Source of the DNA: an uncultured bacterium
GTDB taxonomy: Bacteria > Verrucomicrobiota > Kiritimatiellia > RFP12 > UBA1067
Reading direction: 5' to 3'
Assembly: GCA_902769585.1 (NCBI GenBank)
Contig: CACXPT010000062.1
Span: forward strand, 1 to 33,332
DNA length: 33,332 nucleotides
Positions 1-8,129 of the stretch are shown one piece after another. The notes beneath the pieces are model-generated. The model was not told the DNA's origin, ran no database searches, and was given only the letters and a program-made list of their open reading frames with translations. Made by a program: the position numbers and the translations under genes. Each line of letters opens with the position of its first letter. The stretch's first letter is position 1.

Positions 1-2606
1 GGCAGAATCGCCGCCAGCGTCTTCTTGGCGGTTGCAGCCGACAGACCGTCTTTGGCGTCGTCGCCGTTGACGGCGTCGACGTACAGGTCGCGCGGCGGCA
101 GGATCGCGACGTCCGAATAGGCACCGGGCACCGGGTTGCCGTACACGTACTTGATCGCGTTGCCCTCGAAGTCGCCGACCTCGAACATAGCGGCTCGGTC
201 GGCCGTCCCGTCGCCGTCGTATGCCGCGCCCGATTCGGGCGTGATGTGCAGGTCGCCCGCCGCCGCATCGACAAACAGGATGTTGCTGTCGTAGCGGGAG
301 AACCACGGGAAGTTGGCAAACGACAGGTCGCCGATGTTGCCGGACGGCGCGATGATGCTCGTGCTGGCGGTGTCGAGATGCCCGCCGAGAAACGCGCAGT
401 TGTATGCCGGCGTGTTCATGTCGACGGGACGGAAGGTTTCCGAGGTTCCGGGAACCTTGTTCGTCTCTGCAAACGTCGTGTTGTACGGCATGCAGTGGTA
501 GAGCCCGCAGATCATTTTGCCTGCATGCGCATACGTCTGGACGTTGTTCGTGACGAGACAGCCGGACAGGACGGCACAGTAGGCAACGGCGCCACGATCC
601 AGGCACGTCGCACCCATCCGGTTGTCCGTAAAGACGCACCTCTGCGCCCAGCCGGCGCACATCGCCGCGCCCTGCCGCGCCACGTTGTTCGAAAACACGC
701 AGTCAGTCACTTGCGAACTGCGGAGGTTCGGAAGCGAAAGCCGCGTGGCGTTCGCCCAGGCCGTCGACGTCACCCAGAAGCCGGCGCCCCTGCCGCCAAA
801 CTCGTTGCTTTCGTGGTCCGCCGTGCCGCCCGTGATGGTGAAGCCCTGGAAATGGACGTTGTAGCTGTAGCTTCTCACCGCCACGCAACGCGTGGAGGCG
901 TCGCCGACGATGAACGTCTGGGCCGCGCCGGATTCGGAGCGGACGGCCACGTGCCTGTCGATGGCGACGCGCGCCGGCACGGTGTGATCTGTGAGGAGAC
1001 TGCTGCCCGTGTCGTACGTGCCCGCCTTGACGTGGATGAGGCCGTAGTCCGAAATGGCCGCCGCCGCGTCTGTGATCGTCGTGTACGGCTTCGACTCCGA
1101 ACCATCGGAATCGCTGCCCGCGTAGGCGGCGTCAACCCACATCTCGTCCGTCGCGGCCTTGGCGCTAGGCGAGACCTTCTCGCCGACCGCCGGGGGCGTC
1201 ATCCACGCGCCGCGGTCCGCGCCGAGGTCGGGATAGCGGTAGAACGAGCTCCACGAGCCCGAAACGGAGAAGCCGAAGAAGGGCGTCGAGTCGCCGATCG
1301 TCGGGACAAGGCGGACCTGCTGCATGTCGGCGTCCACCGCGACAAGACCGCGCGGGAACGAAACGAGCTTGTCGCCGCACCTGACCGCGACGTTCGTGCC
1401 GAGCTGGATGTAGCCGCTCGCCGGCGCGGCGACGGGTTCGGACTGCGACTCGATGGCGCCGATGTCGACATGGGCGCCGACCTTGCGCGGGTTGCCGAAG
1501 AAGTCCGTGTCGAGGTATTCCTCGGGGACGAATGTGGCAGCGATCGCGCGCGCATCGTCAAGGCCTGCGTTGTAGAGGTCGCCGCCGCTCAGGAAACGCC
1601 ACGCGTCTGCGTCGGCGGCGTAGTAGTGCTGGAATTCGGACACGCCCGCCTTGCAGCCGGCATCGGCTTGCTGCCCGATTTGCCCTCCTGTCGCGGTCTG
1701 GACGCAGTTCGTGAAGTACAGATTGGCGGTCGCCCCCCCTGTTTCGTTGGCGCCGAGGAACGCGCAGTTCCAGACGCGGTGGGTGCGGGCTGAATTCGTG
1801 TCGTTTGCGGCAAATCCGGCGCAGGTGTTGTCGATGAACGTGCAGTTGACCGCTTTCACGCCCTGCACGCTCGCGAAGCACGCGCCCGCGCGGCTTGCGG
1901 GCCCGTTGTTCGCGATGACGCAGTTGTAGGCCCCCGTCGTGCGGTAGAACACGTACTGGGCGTTGACGCTGTAGTTACCGACGAAGGTACAGCGGATCGG
2001 AACGATGCCGCGCGAAAGGGCCGCGCCCACGCCCGCGCGGCAGTTGACGACGTCGCAGTCGACCAGATACCCGGTCGAGCTGCTTGCGCCGCACACGCCG
2101 CCTGCGCTGTCGAAGGTGTTGTTGCCGGCCAATGCGCCGGCCGTCGCGCCGTTGCGGATGGTGAAGCCCTCGATCAGGACGTTCGCGACGTTGCTGACAT
2201 AGATGCAGCGGTGCGCCGTGCCGTCGTTGGCGACGCCCGAGGCGGTGTTTGCCAACTGCCCGACGATGTGCGTCTTCGCCTTGCCGTTGCGCGAGACGAG
2301 GTGGATGCGCTTCGTGATCTTGACGACGACCGGATTGTTGTAGGTCGTGCCGGAGTTCGTGGTCGTCCATGCCGTCGTGTCGGAATACTCGCCGTCGTCC
2401 ACGATCACGGTGTCGCCGTCGGCGCAGAGGTCCACCGCCGCCTGGATGGTCTTCTTTGCCGTTTCCCAGCTCTTGCCGTTGTTCGCGTCGTTGCCGGACT
2501 TCGACACGTAGTTGGTCGTGCCGGTGTAGTTGCCGGAAATCGTGAAGCCGCACACGGGCGCGGCCGCCGCCATTCCCAAGATACAGAATACGATTGCTTT
2601 CTTCAT
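1..2606 (-). CDS. Exported multi-module right-handed beta-helix protein (partial, C-terminus beyond window)
   Basis: The frame is open from ATG at 2606 to the window edge, giving at least 868 residues without a stop. It starts with a signal peptide (MKKAIVFCILGMAAAA, then a small-residue region). A module of the DUF1565/parallel beta-helix type opens near residue 30 with the motif YVSKSGNDANNGKSW followed by AKKTIQAAVD. A second module opens near residue 485 (MWVDAAYAGSDSDGS), and a third begins at the window edge (YVDAVNGDDAKDGLS then AKKTLAAIL). Between them are Asn/Gly/Thr-rich repeats such as NCVIANN, NCTFIDN and NCAFLG, typical of helix rungs. Such proteins are usually secreted or surface-located and bind or cleave polysaccharides, but no catalytic residues can be assigned. 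An AAGGAG site lies 4-5 bases before the start. Exported location is well supported; substrate is unknown. Confidence 0.85.
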   Translation of the reverse strand, partial: MKKAIVFCILGMAAAAPVCGFTISGNYTGTTNYVSKSGNDANNGKSWETAKKTIQAAVDLCADGDTVIVDDGEYSDTTAWTTTNSGTTYNNPVVVKITKRIHLVSRNGKAKTHIVGQLANTASGVANDGTAHRCIYVSNVANVLIEGFTIRNGATAGALAGNNTFDSAGGVCGASSSTGYLVDCDVVNCRAGVGAALSRGIVPIRCTFVGNYSVNAQYVFYRTTGAYNCVIANNGPASRAGACFASVQGVKAVNCTFIDNTCAGFAANDTNSARTHRVWNCAFLGANETGGATANLYFTNCVQTATGGQIGQQADAGCKAGVSEFQHYYAADADAWRFLSGGDLYNAGLDDARAIAATFVPEEYLDTDFFGNPRKVGAHVDIGAIESQSEPVAAPASGYIQLGTNVAVRCGDKLVSFPRGLVAVDADMQQVRLVPTIGDSTPFFGFSVSGSWSSFYRYPDLGADRGAWMTPPAVGEKVSPSAKAATDEMWVDAAYAGSDSDGSESKPYTTITDAAAAISDYGLIHVKAGTYDTGSSLLTDHTVPARVAIDRHVAVRSESGAAQTFIVGDASTRCVAVRSYSYNVHFQGFTITGGTADHESNEFGGRGAGFWVTSTAWANATRLSLPNLRSSQVTDCVFSNNVARQGAAMCAGWAQRCVFTDNRMGATCLDRGAVAYCAVLSGCLVTNNVQTYAHAGKMICGLYHCMPYNTTFAETNKVPGTSETFRPVDMNTPAYNCAFLGGHLDTASTSIIAPSGNIGDLSFANFPWFSRYDSNILFVDAAAGDLHITPESGAAYDGDGTADRAAMFEVGDFEGNAIKYVYGNPVPGAYSDVAILPPRDLYVDAVNGDDAKDGLSAATAKKTLAAIL

Positions 2607-2642
2607 GCTGCTCCTTTTGCCTTTCTTTCAGAGGCAATGCAC

Positions 2643-2648
2643 ATTATA
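2643..2648 (-). promoter_or_regulatory. -10 box for the beta-helix gene
   Basis: On the minus strand the sequence reads TATAAT preceded by GTG, about 36 bases before the ATG at 2606. This leaves a normal leader with a Shine-Dalgarno site. No convincing -35 hexamer is seen. Confidence 0.5.
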
Positions 2649-2739
2649 CACCAAGGCCACGCGACAACAGGCAAAATCGCGAAAAATTTTTGCGGCAAAA
2701 ATGCGAAGACTGGAAAGTTGCGATGACGTGGGGGCGCTG

Positions 2740-2748
2740 TGGTATAAT
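2740..2748 (+). promoter_or_regulatory. Extended -10 promoter of nadE, predicted leaderless
   Basis: TGGTATAAT ends 9 bases before the ATG at 2758. A possible -35 (TTGCGA, 2718-2723) lies 19 bases upstream of the hexamer. Transcription would begin at about the start codon, so the GGAGGGG between the box and the ATG would be mostly outside the mRNA. Confidence 0.7.
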
Positions 2749-2757
2749 GGAGGGGCC

Positions 2758-4122
2758 ATGGACAAAAAGCCACCAAAGTGTTTTCTCGATGCGTTCCTGC
2801 GCCTCCGTCCGGGCGCGTTCGCATCCAACGTTGATCTGCTGCTGAAGCTGGCACGCATGTCCGCCAGGGCAGGGCACAAGCAGCTCGTGCTCCCGTCGGA
2901 CGCCGTGCAGGGCGGCGACTGCGGGTCGCTCGCCACGCACCCGGCCTTCGTCAAGGCGTGCGAGAAGGCCGAGGCGCGTTTCCTGAACGGACTCTCGAAG
3001 ATCAAGAACCTGCCAAAGGTCGTGTGGGTGGCAAGGGGACAGACCCCAGAGGAATGTGACGAGTTCTCCTGTTCGATCATAGAGACGGTCCTCACGGAGG
3101 CCGGGCCAGATCCGCGCTTCCCGTTCGGGGGGTGTCCGGAAGAGGTGTTTCCCAGGCAGGTGTGCGGCTTGGCGCGTCGGCTGGCGGCAATCGGCTGCAA
3201 GGATGCGGTGATAGGCCTTTCGGGCGGGCTGGACAGCGCGCTCGCGCTCCTCGTCACGGTGGCGGCGTTCAAGCTGCTGGAGCTGGACCTGAAGGGCATT
3301 CACGTCTACACCATGCCAGGCTTCGGCACTACGAAGAGGACGCGCGGGAACGCCGACATGCTGGCGGAGGGTCTGGGACTCAAGCTGGAGACGATCGACA
3401 TCACGCCGGCCTGCCGACAGCACTTCAAGGACATACGTCAGCCCGCGTCGCGGCACGACGTCACCTTCGAGAACGCGCAGGCGCGCGAGCGAACGCAGAT
3501 ACTGATGGACAAGGCGAACCAGTTTGGCGGCATCGTCGTGGGCACGGGCGACATGAGCGAGATCGCGCTCGGCTGGTGCACATACAACGGCGACCACATG
3601 AGCATGTTCGGCGTTAACGCGGGCGTGCCGAAGACAGTGGTGCGGGAGGTCTGCCGCTGGATCGTGGATGGTGAAAGTCGAAAGGTGAAAGGTGAAAGGT
3701 TGGTGGAAGATGCGACAGTTCCTTCGCCTGTCGCCATTTACGATTCACCTTCCGCCGCCAAGGCCTTGCTGGACATCCTGGAGACGCCCGTAAGCCCGGA
3801 GCTGCTGCCGGCGAAGCGCGGGAAGATAGCGCAGAAGACGGAAGACAAGGTGGGGCCATACGAGCTGCACGACTTCTTCCTGTGGCATTTCGTGCAAGGG
3901 GGTGAGGACCGCAGGCAGATCCTGGCAGCCGCGAAGAAGGCGTTCAAGGGGCAGTACGACGCGAAGACGATAGCCGGTTGGCTGGACGTGTTCTTCCGCC
4001 GGTTCTTCTCTCAGGCCTTCAAGCGCAACTGCGCGCCAGACGGCGTGCAGGTGTTCTCCGTATATCTCTCGCCGTCTGCCTGGCACGTGCCGAGCGACAT
4101 GTCGGGTGCAGTCTTTCGCTGA
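2758..4122 (+). CDS. nadE: NAD(+) synthetase, large-form family with eroded glutaminase domain
   Basis: Predicted to catalyse the last step of NAD synthesis, amidating deamido-NAD with ATP. The synthetase domain is intact: SGGLDS PP-loop (residues 155-160), PGFGTT, ENAQARERTQILMD, VVGTGDMSEIALGW, NGDHMSMFGVNAGVPK, PVSPELLP and the C-terminal FFSQAFKRNCAPDG. These match the large glutamine-dependent enzymes. The protein is only 454 residues, whereas that family is about 640-680. The N-terminal nitrilase-type glutaminase is reduced to about 140 residues, and the catalytic Glu of the FPEL motif is Ser47 (LPSDAVQGGDCGSL). The Lys and Cys of the triad are absent. It may therefore use ammonia directly. 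An insertion of about 30 residues built on 7-bp repeats interrupts the synthetase domain near residues 303-332. The ATG at 2758 is chosen because the promoter lies immediately before it. Confidence 0.92.
   Translation: MDKKPPKCFLDAFLRLRPGAFASNVDLLLKLARMSARAGHKQLVLPSDAVQGGDCGSLATHPAFVKACEKAEARFLNGLSKIKNLPKVVWVARGQTPEECDEFSCSIIETVLTEAGPDPRFPFGGCPEEVFPRQVCGLARRLAAIGCKDAVIGLSGGLDSALALLVTVAAFKLLELDLKGIHVYTMPGFGTTKRTRGNADMLAEGLGLKLETIDITPACRQHFKDIRQPASRHDVTFENAQARERTQILMDKANQFGGIVVGTGDMSEIALGWCTYNGDHMSMFGVNAGVPKTVVREVCRWIVDGESRKVKGERLVEDATVPSPVAIYDSPSAAKALLDILETPVSPELLPAKRGKIAQKTEDKVGPYELHDFFLWHFVQGGEDRRQILAAAKKAFKGQYDAKTIAGWLDVFFRRFFSQAFKRNCAPDGVQVFSVYLSPSAWHVPSDMSGAVFR
3671..3698 (+). repeat. Four 7-bp tandem repeats inside nadE
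   Basis: The units are GTGAAAG, TCGAAAG, GTGAAAG, GTGAAAG, followed by a degenerate GTTGGTG. They stay in frame and encode a Lys/Glu/Arg-rich loop that normal NAD synthetases lack. Confidence 0.8.
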
Positions 4123-4130
4123 TGCCGGGC

Positions 4131-4159
4131 TTGCATCGCATGCGCCGTTGTGGTATTCT
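4131..4159 (+). promoter_or_regulatory. Sigma-70-type promoter of the LRR-rhaM-permease operon
   Basis: TTGCAT (4131-4136) and TATTCT (4154-4159) are 17 bases apart, and the -10 is extended (TGG before the hexamer). The leader of about 45 bases carries GAAGAGGA (4192-4199) ahead of the ATG at 4210. Confidence 0.6.
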
Positions 4160-4209
4160 TGCATAAATGCTTTGTGTTAGAACAATAAACTGAAGAGGAT
4201 GTCTTGTCG

Positions 4210-5514
4210 ATGAAGAAGATGATGATAGTGCCTTCCGTGATTGCCATGGCAACCATAGCCTACGGCGGATTCTGGGATGCTCTCAACAAGGTGCAGAGAA
4301 CGGTGGATACGGTGAATGCCATAGATCACGCCGTCAACGGCAGACCTGCCACTCAGCCCGTGCAACCTGCTCAGCCAGTCGTGCAGCAGCCCGCACAGTC
4401 CACCACTCAGCAAACTGCTCAGACCACGCCTGCCTCGTCCACCGTCTCGGCGGCGCAAAGCCAACCGGCACAAGTCTCTGCGCCGACGGTCGACTCCGCG
4501 GCGTTGGCCGCGTTCGCGGCGCAGCGCACGACAGCGACGGACACGGCAGTTCCGGAACTGAAGTGGGGGAACTTGTACGTCAAGAAGCCGGCCACGCCGG
4601 AGCAGGTGCAAGAGGCGAAGAAGGCCTATCTCGAGAAGAAGGACTCCTTGGCTGGCGCGACCATCCGCTTCGAGAACGTAGACGACGCGACGGTGGCCGC
4701 CACGCTGGCCGTATTCCACGAGGCGTCAAACGTGGACGTGAGCAAGTCGAAGCTGACGACGCTCGCGCCGTTTGGCCTGCTGATCGACGCCCAGAAGCTT
4801 TCTCTGAACAAGGTGGAGTGCAAAGATACGAAGCCGCTCGCCAGCCTCGTGAAGGTCCGTACGCTTTCGCTCCGCTATTGCACCATATCGGACTTCTCCG
4901 GGCTAGCCGGTCTCCAGTCGCTGGAAGATCTTGACCTGTACGGCGCGAGCGTGACAGGAACACTTGCGCCGTTAGCGACCTGCCCGAAGCTCAAGAAGGT
5001 GGACTTCTACGCGATGAAGGGTCCGCAGGAGGTCTACGACTCCCTCGGCACGCTCGCGCAGGTGAAGAACTTCGAGGGAGGCCTCACGAAGATGACATCG
5101 ATCAAGTGGCTGTGCTCTGTGCCGCAGGCCGAGTCGCTCCATGTGTTCGCCGAGAAGATCGACGACTTAACGCCCATTTCTACGCTCGTCAACCTCACTT
5201 ACTTCCGCGGATGGAACATGATCGGCGACTCCATGTCCACCGCTCTCGGCGACCTGTCGTTCCTCGCGCCGTGCCGCAAGCTGAAGAAGCTCGAGCTTCC
5301 GGGAAGCTCATATTCGAACATAGGGCTCATCGGATCGTTCACCGAGCTGGAGACGCTTGATCTCTCCAACGCCAAGCAGCCGGTCGACGTGTCGTTCGTG
5401 AAGAACCTGCCGAAGCTCAAGCGTCTCAACCTGCGCGGGACGCAGGTGGTGAACGGCAGCGCGATTCCGGCTGGCGTGAAGGTCGATTCCGACAAGAAGA
5501 CGACTGGTCTCTGA
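4210..5514 (+). CDS. Exported leucine-rich-repeat protein
   Basis: 434 residues. It has a signal peptide (MKKMMIVPSVIAMATIAYGG) and then a Gln/Pro/Thr/Ser-rich linker (residues about 45-100) that looks like a flexible spacer. From about residue 140 to the end there are irregular leucine-rich repeats, for example KLSLNKVECKDTKPL, VRTLSLRYCTISDFSGL, LEDLDLYGASV and LKRLNLRGTQVV. LRR domains usually mediate protein binding; no enzyme motif is visible. The ATG at 4210 is preferred over TTG at 4204 because GAAGAGGA sits 10 bases before it. It is followed after 17 bases by rhaM and probably co-transcribed. The partner and role are unknown. Confidence 0.85.
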   Translation: MKKMMIVPSVIAMATIAYGGFWDALNKVQRTVDTVNAIDHAVNGRPATQPVQPAQPVVQQPAQSTTQQTAQTTPASSTVSAAQSQPAQVSAPTVDSAALAAFAAQRTTATDTAVPELKWGNLYVKKPATPEQVQEAKKAYLEKKDSLAGATIRFENVDDATVAATLAVFHEASNVDVSKSKLTTLAPFGLLIDAQKLSLNKVECKDTKPLASLVKVRTLSLRYCTISDFSGLAGLQSLEDLDLYGASVTGTLAPLATCPKLKKVDFYAMKGPQEVYDSLGTLAQVKNFEGGLTKMTSIKWLCSVPQAESLHVFAEKIDDLTPISTLVNLTYFRGWNMIGDSMSTALGDLSFLAPCRKLKKLELPGSSYSNIGLIGSFTELETLDLSNAKQPVDVSFVKNLPKLKRLNLRGTQVVNGSAIPAGVKVDSDKKTTGL

Positions 5515-5531
5515 TACGGAAGGAGCAAGTC

Positions 5532-5855
5532 ATGGAAGGGATGATCCGCAAGGGCTTCACGATGAAGCTGCACGAGGGGCAGGACGCCGAATACGCGCGG
5601 CGGCACGCACTCCTCTGGCCGGAGATGAAGGAGATGATCCACGAGTTCGGCGGACACAACTACTCCATCTTCCTCGATCCACGCACGCATGTCCTGTACG
5701 GATACATCGAGCTGGAGGACGAGGCGAAGTGGACCGCATCCGCCGAGACGGCGATATGCCGCAAGTGGTGGGACTACATGGCGGACATCATGGACGTCAA
5801 TCCCGACAACAGTCCCGTCTGCTTCGACCTGCAACCCGTATTCCACCTGGATTGA
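5532..5855 (+). CDS. rhaM: L-rhamnose mutarotase (RhaM/DUF718 family)
   Basis: 107 residues, the usual length of the family. It interconverts alpha and beta anomers of L-rhamnose in the cytoplasm, feeding isomerisation. Family signatures are visible throughout: MIRKGFTMKL, EYARRHALLWPEM, GGHNYSIFLD, CRKWWDYMADIMDVNPDNSP and LQPVFHLD at the C-terminus. The His in RRHALLWPE and the WW pair belong to the ferredoxin-like active-site pocket known for RhaM. AAGGAG lies 6-7 bases before the ATG. The permease gene starts 2 bases after the stop codon, so the two are almost certainly co-translated. No rhamnose isomerase, kinase or aldolase is in the window. Confidence 0.93.
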   Translation: MEGMIRKGFTMKLHEGQDAEYARRHALLWPEMKEMIHEFGGHNYSIFLDPRTHVLYGYIELEDEAKWTASAETAICRKWWDYMADIMDVNPDNSPVCFDLQPVFHLD

Positions 5856-5856
5856 C

Positions 5857-7521
5857 ATGATGACCGACTCCGAGATCGACGCCCTAGCTCGCGCCGTGCC
5901 GTCCGAGGAGCGGCCTGTGCCGAGAACTCGCCTCGCGGGTCTCGGAAGCTTCCTCGGCATCTACGGCGGCGAGCATATCGCCGCCACCGAGTTCGTGATC
6001 GGAGCGCTCCTTGTTACGTGGGGCGTGCGGGCGACCGAGCTGCTGCTGGGACTCCTTGTCGGCAACTTCCTCGCCACGCTGATGTACGCCTGGGTTTGCG
6101 CGCCTATTGCGGTGGACACCCGTCTTTCGCTCTTCGCCTACCTTCGCAAGGCGACGGGGCCTTGGTTCCAGAAGGCGTACAGCGCGGCGTGGGGACTCAC
6201 CTCGATCTGCTATGCGGCCACGATGACGGCCATCGCCGCCACCTCCCTGCGGCAGGCGTTCGGGTTCCCGATCCAGTCGGAGTGGTATCCCACTAGCGCG
6301 GGATGCGTGGCGCTCACGCTCGCGTTCGTCGCGGTGACCACGTTCGTGGCGGCGTACGGGTTCTCTGGGGTCGCGCGCTTCTCGGCGATCTGCGCGCCGT
6401 GGATGATCGTCTGCTTCTTCTGCGGCGCGTGCGTGGCGCTGCCGCTTCTCACTGCCGCCACCGGGTTCGGGCCAGTCTCTGGTCCGGGCGGTCTCCTGCG
6501 GCTCTTCAACGAGCACATCTTCACCGGCGTGGCGCCGGAAGGGGGGCAGCACCTCACGTTCTGGCACGTGGCGGCGTTCGCGTGGATGTGCAACTTCGCA
6601 TACCACGGCGGGCTCAACGACATGGCGATCTTCCGCTTCGCGCGGAAGGCGAGCTACGGCTGGGTGGGTCTCTTCGGCATGTACGTGGGGCACTTCTTTG
6701 CGTGGACATGCGCCGGCGTGATGGGCGCTACTGCGGCACTCCTGCTTAAGACGGGGCTGGGCAACCTTGATTCTGGCGCGGTGACGTGGCAGATACTCGG
6801 CTGGACGGGGCTTTTGGCGGTGGTGGCGGCTGGGTGGACCACTGCCACCCCGAACATATACCGCGCCGCGCTCTCGTTCGCCACGTTCTTCCCTAAGGCA
6901 TCGCTGCGGAAGCTCTCGTTCGGCGTGGGTGCGGTGATAGCAGTCGCGGCATGCTTCCCTGCGATGCAGCGCGTGGACAACCTTGTGACGATCGTCGTGT
7001 TCCTTCTGTCGCCAGTGGGAGCCATCTGCCTCGTGGAGCATTGGCTGTTCCCGAAGCTCGGCCTTGTGCGCTTCTGGTGCCTCTACAGAGGATTGCGGAT
7101 CAACCCTGCCGCCTTGGCGGCGTGGTGCGCCGCGAGCGTGTTCACGGTGGCGATGCTGGCGACCGGCGCTCTGCACAAGTTCTTCATCTTCCTGCCTGCG
7201 TTCATAGTGGCTGGCGTGGCTTACCTCGTATGTGCAGTCATGTTCGGCGCGCGCCGCGCAGTCGCGCCGGATCGCCGCCGCGACGTCGACGCCATCGAGG
7301 CGCGTCTCGTCTCGCTTGCCGAGGAGGAGGAACCTGACGAGGATGACGTTCCGCGGCATCGGCGCAGGCGTGTCGGCCGTCTTGCGGCGGCGTTCGCGCT
7401 GGCGGCTCTCGCCGGCGCCGCTATATGTGTGGCCTGCGGCAGGATATCGCCGGACATGTTCCGTACGCTCGCGCTTGCGATCACGCCGCTCTACTTCGTC
7501 TGCGCGAGCGTCAAGGGCTAG
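5857..7521 (+). CDS. NCS1-like permease (purine-cytosine permease superfamily), substrate unknown
   Basis: 554 residues with about 12-14 hydrophobic helices. The first helix region carries GIYGGEHIAATEFVIG, and later helices have FAYHGGLNDMAIFRF and AGWTTATPNIYRAAL, resembling the transport core of NCS1-type (CodB-like) sodium or proton symporters. After helix 12 there is a charged cytoplasmic loop (residues about 470-505, EEEEPDEDD followed by HRRRRVGR) and then two more helices. The start ATG is 2 bases downstream of rhaM. The tight coupling suggests a sugar such as L-rhamnose could be the substrate, although characterised NCS1 carriers move nucleobases, vitamins or hydantoins. Family placement is fairly secure; substrate is inference. 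Confidence 0.75.
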   Translation: MMTDSEIDALARAVPSEERPVPRTRLAGLGSFLGIYGGEHIAATEFVIGALLVTWGVRATELLLGLLVGNFLATLMYAWVCAPIAVDTRLSLFAYLRKATGPWFQKAYSAAWGLTSICYAATMTAIAATSLRQAFGFPIQSEWYPTSAGCVALTLAFVAVTTFVAAYGFSGVARFSAICAPWMIVCFFCGACVALPLLTAATGFGPVSGPGGLLRLFNEHIFTGVAPEGGQHLTFWHVAAFAWMCNFAYHGGLNDMAIFRFARKASYGWVGLFGMYVGHFFAWTCAGVMGATAALLLKTGLGNLDSGAVTWQILGWTGLLAVVAAGWTTATPNIYRAALSFATFFPKASLRKLSFGVGAVIAVAACFPAMQRVDNLVTIVVFLLSPVGAICLVEHWLFPKLGLVRFWCLYRGLRINPAALAAWCAASVFTVAMLATGALHKFFIFLPAFIVAGVAYLVCAVMFGARRAVAPDRRRDVDAIEARLVSLAEEEEPDEDDVPRHRRRRVGRLAAAFALAALAGAAICVACGRISPDMFRTLALAITPLYFVCASVKG

Positions 7522-7525
7522 AGGA

Positions 7526-7534
7526 TGCTATAAT
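7526..7534 (+). promoter_or_regulatory. Extended -10 promoter of the chromate-transporter pair, predicted leaderless
   Basis: TGCTATAAT ends 7 bases before a GTG codon at 7542 and begins just after the permease stop at 7521. No good -35 is seen. Confidence 0.6.
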
Positions 7535-7541
7535 CCCAGTC

Positions 7542-8129
7542 GTGGAAGGAGACAAGGACATAGCGGCCGAGAGGCCGACGGCGGGGGCGATACTGGTGTC
7601 GTTCGCGAAGATCGGCGCGATGCTGATCGGCGGAGGGTACGCGATGCTTCCGCTCCTCGAAGAGGAGGTCGTGCGGCGGCGGAAGTGGGCGACGAGCGAG
7701 GAGATGGTAGACTTCTTCGCGCTCGCGCAGGTGTTGCCGGGGGTGATCGCCATCAACACCGCGATGCTGGTGGGGAACCGTCTGCGCGGACTTGCGGGCA
7801 ACGTGGCGGCGGCCGTGGGGCTGCTGGTGGTGCCGTTCACGCTCATCGTGGCGTACGCTATCGCCTACGCGAGCGCGCAGGACATGCCGGTGGTGATGGG
7901 AGTGCTTGAGGGCGTGCGGCCGGCGGTGGCGGGGATGATGCTTGGGATGGGCGCGAACATGATGCGCAAGGAGGCGCGGACGTTGTGGGCGCTCGCGATA
8001 GCCGTCGGTGCGTGCGGGGCGGTGCTCCTGTGGAACCCGCCGATGGCGTGGATGATAGTTGGGGCGATCGTGGTCGGGATCGTGTGGAATTGGGTTGCGG
8101 TGCGGCGGAAGGGGGAAGGTCGATGCTGA
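7542..8129 (+). CDS. Chromate transporter, half-size subunit 1 (CHR family)
   Basis: 195 residues with about six hydrophobic segments. The CHR signature is present: SFAKIGAMLIGGGYAMLP, the pair EEEVVRRRKW, and FFALAQVLPGVIAINTA. Short-chain CHR proteins (about 190-200 residues) work as two different halves equivalent to one long ChrA, exporting chromate or an unknown anion. The second half is encoded next, overlapping by 7 bases. The GTG at 7542 (VEGDKDIAAERP) is chosen because an extended -10 lies just upstream; no Shine-Dalgarno site precedes it. The family is secure. Chromate itself may not be the natural substrate. Confidence 0.85.
   Translation: MEGDKDIAAERPTAGAILVSFAKIGAMLIGGGYAMLPLLEEEVVRRRKWATSEEMVDFFALAQVLPGVIAINTAMLVGNRLRGLAGNVAAAVGLLVVPFTLIVAYAIAYASAQDMPVVMGVLEGVRPAVAGMMLGMGANMMRKEARTLWALAIAVGACGAVLLWNPPMAWMIVGAIVVGIVWNWVAVRRKGEGRC

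Noticed and set aside
246..1793. A 515-codon open frame on the plus strand
   Set aside because: It mirrors the beta-helix gene codon for codon on the other strand; its product is Arg/Val-rich with no recognisable motif.
2530..2757. Longer N-terminus of the NAD synthetase from an upstream start
   Set aside because: It would run through the beta-helix gene start and the TGGTATAAT promoter, and adds no glutaminase similarity.
4148..4163. Possible sigma-54 promoter (TGG followed by TTGCA)
   Set aside because: The GG and GC elements are too close together for a -24/-12 site; a 17-base-spaced sigma-70-type promoter fits better.
7104..7124. Third copy of the GCC-type palindrome in the permease gene
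   Set aside because: Only a short GCCGCC/GGCGGC match, no second hairpin, and it encodes an ordinary Ala-rich membrane segment.
5884..7359. A 491-codon minus-strand frame across the permease
   Set aside because: Highly charged Arg/His/Glu-rich product, antisense to a clear membrane transporter.
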